A stretch of DNA of 64,000 nt, from assembly GCA_027492795.1 (NCBI GenBank), contig JAPUEB010000032.1:1-64000 (forward strand). Reading direction: 5' to 3'. Below, piece after piece: positions 62,356 to 64,000 of this stretch (the stretch's first letter is position 1; every line of letters begins with the position of its first letter). The position numbers were made by a program, and so were the translations under genes. Below the pieces are notes generated by a model, which searched no databases, had not been told where the DNA came from, and saw nothing but the letters and a program-made list of their open reading frames with translations. The stretch is from Chryseobacterium sp. (GTDB lineage: Bacteria; Bacteroidota; Bacteroidia; Flavobacteriales; Weeksellaceae).

Positions 62356-62901
62356 ATGAAGAAAATTAAAATCATATTATCCTTCGCCCTGTTTTTTTGT
62401 GCAATTTTTATGAATGCACAAAAAATTGGAGTAGTGGATACTGATTATATCCTGAACTTGCTGCCGCAGTATAAAGAAGCAGAAAGTAGGCTTAATACGC
62501 AAATTGCAACCTGGCAAAAGGAGATCGAAAATATGCAGTCGGAATATGAGCGAAAAAAATCTGCTTTCGAAAGTGAAAAAGTACTTCTCGTAGGAGAACA
62601 GCTGAGACAGCGTGAAAAAGAAGTCACCGATTTGGATAAAAATATCAAAACCACGCTCAGCCTCCGCTTTGGTACCAACGGCGAAATTTCCAAATTAAGG
62701 GCGAACCTCACACAGCCATTCCAAGATCAGATTTGGGAAGCCATAAAAACCGTTTCAGAAAAAAACGGCTTGGGCATAGTTCTTGATAAAAGCAACAACA
62801 TTAGCGTAATTTTCCTTGAAAAACGTTACGATTATACCGATAAAGTACTCGATATTTTAACAAAGGGAAATAAAGAAACTAAAAAAACTTCAAAAAAATA
62901 A
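62356..62901 (+). CDS. OmpH/Skp-family periplasmic chaperone 1
   Basis: A 181-residue protein with a signal peptide (MKKIKIILSFALFFCAIFMNAQ) and the OmpH start KIGVVDTDYILNLLPQYKEAESRL, then a long coiled coil (QIATWQKEIENMQSEYERKKSAF and on) to about residue 140. The Lys-rich tail (KGNKETKKTSKK) is typical. Skp-like chaperones hold unfolded outer-membrane proteins for BamA. It is 4 bases after bamA. Confidence 0.92.
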   Translation: MKKIKIILSFALFFCAIFMNAQKIGVVDTDYILNLLPQYKEAESRLNTQIATWQKEIENMQSEYERKKSAFESEKVLLVGEQLRQREKEVTDLDKNIKTTLSLRFGTNGEISKLRANLTQPFQDQIWEAIKTVSEKNGLGIVLDKSNNISVIFLEKRYDYTDKVLDILTKGNKETKKTSKK

Positions 62902-62965
62902 ATTTAACCTTATCAAGAAGTAAACATCAAACCGTAAACAATTTTAAATTATATCAAATTCAATT

Positions 62966-63460
62966 ATGAAAAAATTAAGTGTATTATTTGCTGCAGTAAT
63001 GTTGCTAATGACTGTAGGGGTAGCAAAAGCTCAAAAAATAGCTTCTTTAGACTACGAACAAGTATTATCAATAATGCCTGAAACCAAAAAAGTTTCCACA
63101 GATTTAGATAATTTCAGCAAAACAAAAGAAGCCGAACTCAAAAAATTGGGGGATGCGTTCCAAGCGGATGTTCAGAAATATCAGGCAGAAGGAGCAAAAC
63201 TTACAGAAGCACAAAGAACAGCTAAAGAAACAGAATTGCAAAAAACTCAGCAAAATCTTCAACAAATGATGCAGGCAGCTCAAACAGATTTAATGAAGAG
63301 AAGAGAAACGCTTCTAAAACCAGTTGTTGATAAGTTGAACAACGCAATCGATAAAGCTGCAAAAGCAAACGGATGGGAATTCATCATTGATTCGAGCGCG
63401 CTTATTTACAAAGGTGGTGCGGATGCTACAGCTGCAGTAAAAAAAGAATTAGGAATTTAA
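62966..63460 (+). CDS. OmpH/Skp-family periplasmic chaperone 2
   Basis: A 164-residue paralogue with a signal peptide (MKKLSVLFAAVMLLMTVGVAKAQ), KIASLDYEQVLSIMPETKKV and a coiled coil with many Lys, Glu and Gln residues (AQRTAKETELQKTQQNLQQM). It ends with a compact domain near the C-terminus (INGWEF-type: NGWEFIIDSSALIYKGG). Tandem Skp-like genes after bamA are usual in Bacteroidetes. A terminator follows. Confidence 0.92.
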   Translation: MKKLSVLFAAVMLLMTVGVAKAQKIASLDYEQVLSIMPETKKVSTDLDNFSKTKEAELKKLGDAFQADVQKYQAEGAKLTEAQRTAKETELQKTQQNLQQMMQAAQTDLMKRRETLLKPVVDKLNNAIDKAAKANGWEFIIDSSALIYKGGADATAAVKKELGI

Positions 63461-63478
63461 TTTCACAAAAATCCCTTT

Positions 63479-63507
63479 AAACCATCTCTTTTAGAGGTGG
63501 TTTTTTT
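63479..63507 (+). terminator. Terminator after the Skp-like genes
   Basis: AAACCATCTC-TTTTA-GAGGTGGTTT, one G-U pair, then T7. It ends just before the thioesterase gene. Confidence 0.8.
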
Positions 63508-63518
63508 ATTTTTGCGCT

Positions 63519-63998
63519 ATGGAAAAAGAAATTTGTACCATTGTAAAAGTCCGTTTTAGCGATTGCGATCCGATTGGCCACCTCAATAATGTGAAGTATA
63601 TCGAGTATATGCTCAATGCGAGGGAAGATCACGTGGAACAATTCTATGGATTTACCTACGAAGAATATACCCGACAAACCGGCTGCACTTGGATAACCGT
63701 TCAAAATGAAATCGCCTATTTGAAAGAGGTTCGCTACAATTCAAAAGTCCAAATCACGAGTAAAACCATCGAAGTGGGCGATAGAATTTCAAAGGTAGAA
63801 CTGCTGATGAAAAGCGAAGACGGAAAAACAATCTTCGCAGTTCTTTGGATAACGGTGATTTATTTTAATATGCAAACGCGCCGCTCCGAAGTTCATCCTT
63901 CAGAAACAAAAGAAAAATTCAACAAATTTTTAGTGAATATTGATCAGAAGGATTTTCAAAGCCGTGTTGCTTACTTCAGATCTCAAAACAGAAAATAA
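63519..63998 (+). CDS. 4HBT-family acyl-CoA thioesterase
   Basis: A 159-residue hot-dog thioesterase with VKVRFSDCDPIGHLNNVKYIEYMLNARED near residues 9-37; the Asp in DCDPIGHLNN is the usual catalytic residue. It hydrolyses acyl-CoA esters; the physiological substrate is unknown. It follows the Skp terminator and its start is 12 bases after it; a TAnnTTTG-like TATTTTTG at 63507-63514 sits too close to the ATG to be convincing. The gene is complete at the window end. Confidence 0.88.
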   Translation: MEKEICTIVKVRFSDCDPIGHLNNVKYIEYMLNAREDHVEQFYGFTYEEYTRQTGCTWITVQNEIAYLKEVRYNSKVQITSKTIEVGDRISKVELLMKSEDGKTIFAVLWITVIYFNMQTRRSEVHPSETKEKFNKFLVNIDQKDFQSRVAYFRSQNRK

Positions 63999-64000
63999 AA

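Noticed and set aside
63507-63514. TATTTTTG as promoter of the last thioesterase gene
   Set aside because: It overlaps the T tract of the terminator, would start transcription inside the gene, and has no distal box.

Overview
The window looks like the chromosome of a flavobacterium, probably near Chryseobacterium in the Weeksellaceae; the genus is an inference. Support comes from the AT-rich sequence, Bacteroidetes-type promoters (TTG or TTTG, about 19 bases, TAnnTTTG), two proteins that look like type IX secretion (T9SS) cargo, a GLPGLI protein, and a flexirubin (aryl polyene plus dialkylresorcinol) pigment locus. No rRNA, tRNA or CRISPR array was seen.

Layout. 1-3.7 kb: the 5' part of a dksA-like gene and ileS. 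3.9-16.8 kb, mostly + strand: left arm of the flexirubin locus (adenylate-forming ligase, flavin halogenase, aromatic ammonia-lyase, ketoreductase, ketosynthase, ACP, acyltransferase, CrtI-like oxidoreductase, C45-type lipoprotein). 17.4-42.6 kb, mostly - strand: right arm (MMPL exporter fused to an acyltransferase, DarA, DarB, three hot-dog proteins, BtrH-like protein, ABC exporter, thioesterase, ketosynthases including a KS/chain-length-factor pair, second ACP, LolA-like carrier, lipoproteins, deacetylase, glycosyltransferase). Three blocks unrelated to pigment chemistry interrupt this arm: a T9SS-type protein, a RhuM gene, and an XRE/small secreted protein/GLPGLI group. 42.6-44.1 kb: a decay zone with a MITE-like element, a frameshifted lipoprotein gene and a broken second gene. 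44.2-50.2 kb: topA and a large duplicated surface protein. 50.2-57.9 kb: an arginase-fold protein and an exopolysaccharide group (GT2, EpsG-like polymerase, polyprenyl-phosphate sugar-phosphate transferase, Wza-like, Wzc-like). 58.1-64 kb: envelope biogenesis (DUF6089-like protein, uppS, bamA, two OmpH/Skp chaperones) and a thioesterase.

How the pigment genes probably fit together (established pathway logic plus inference). The ammonia-lyase makes 4-coumarate, which is activated and loaded on an ACP. The KS/CLF pair, ketoreductase and hot-dog dehydratases extend it into an aryl polyene, and the halogenase may chlorinate the ring. DarB and DarA make the dialkylresorcinol. BtrH-like, LpxL-like, PlsC-like and C45-type enzymes are candidates for the ester-forming and acyl-transfer steps. 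The MMPL protein, LolA-like protein and ABC transporter are candidates for moving the product to the outer membrane.

The most unusual features are palindromic repeat DNA carried in frame inside ileS and matching DNA beside the gene, a 363-bp MITE-like element with 14-bp inverted ends and 10-bp direct repeats next to the promoter of the pigment export operon, and catalytically degenerate partners (CLF, hot-dog protein) paired with intact enzymes.
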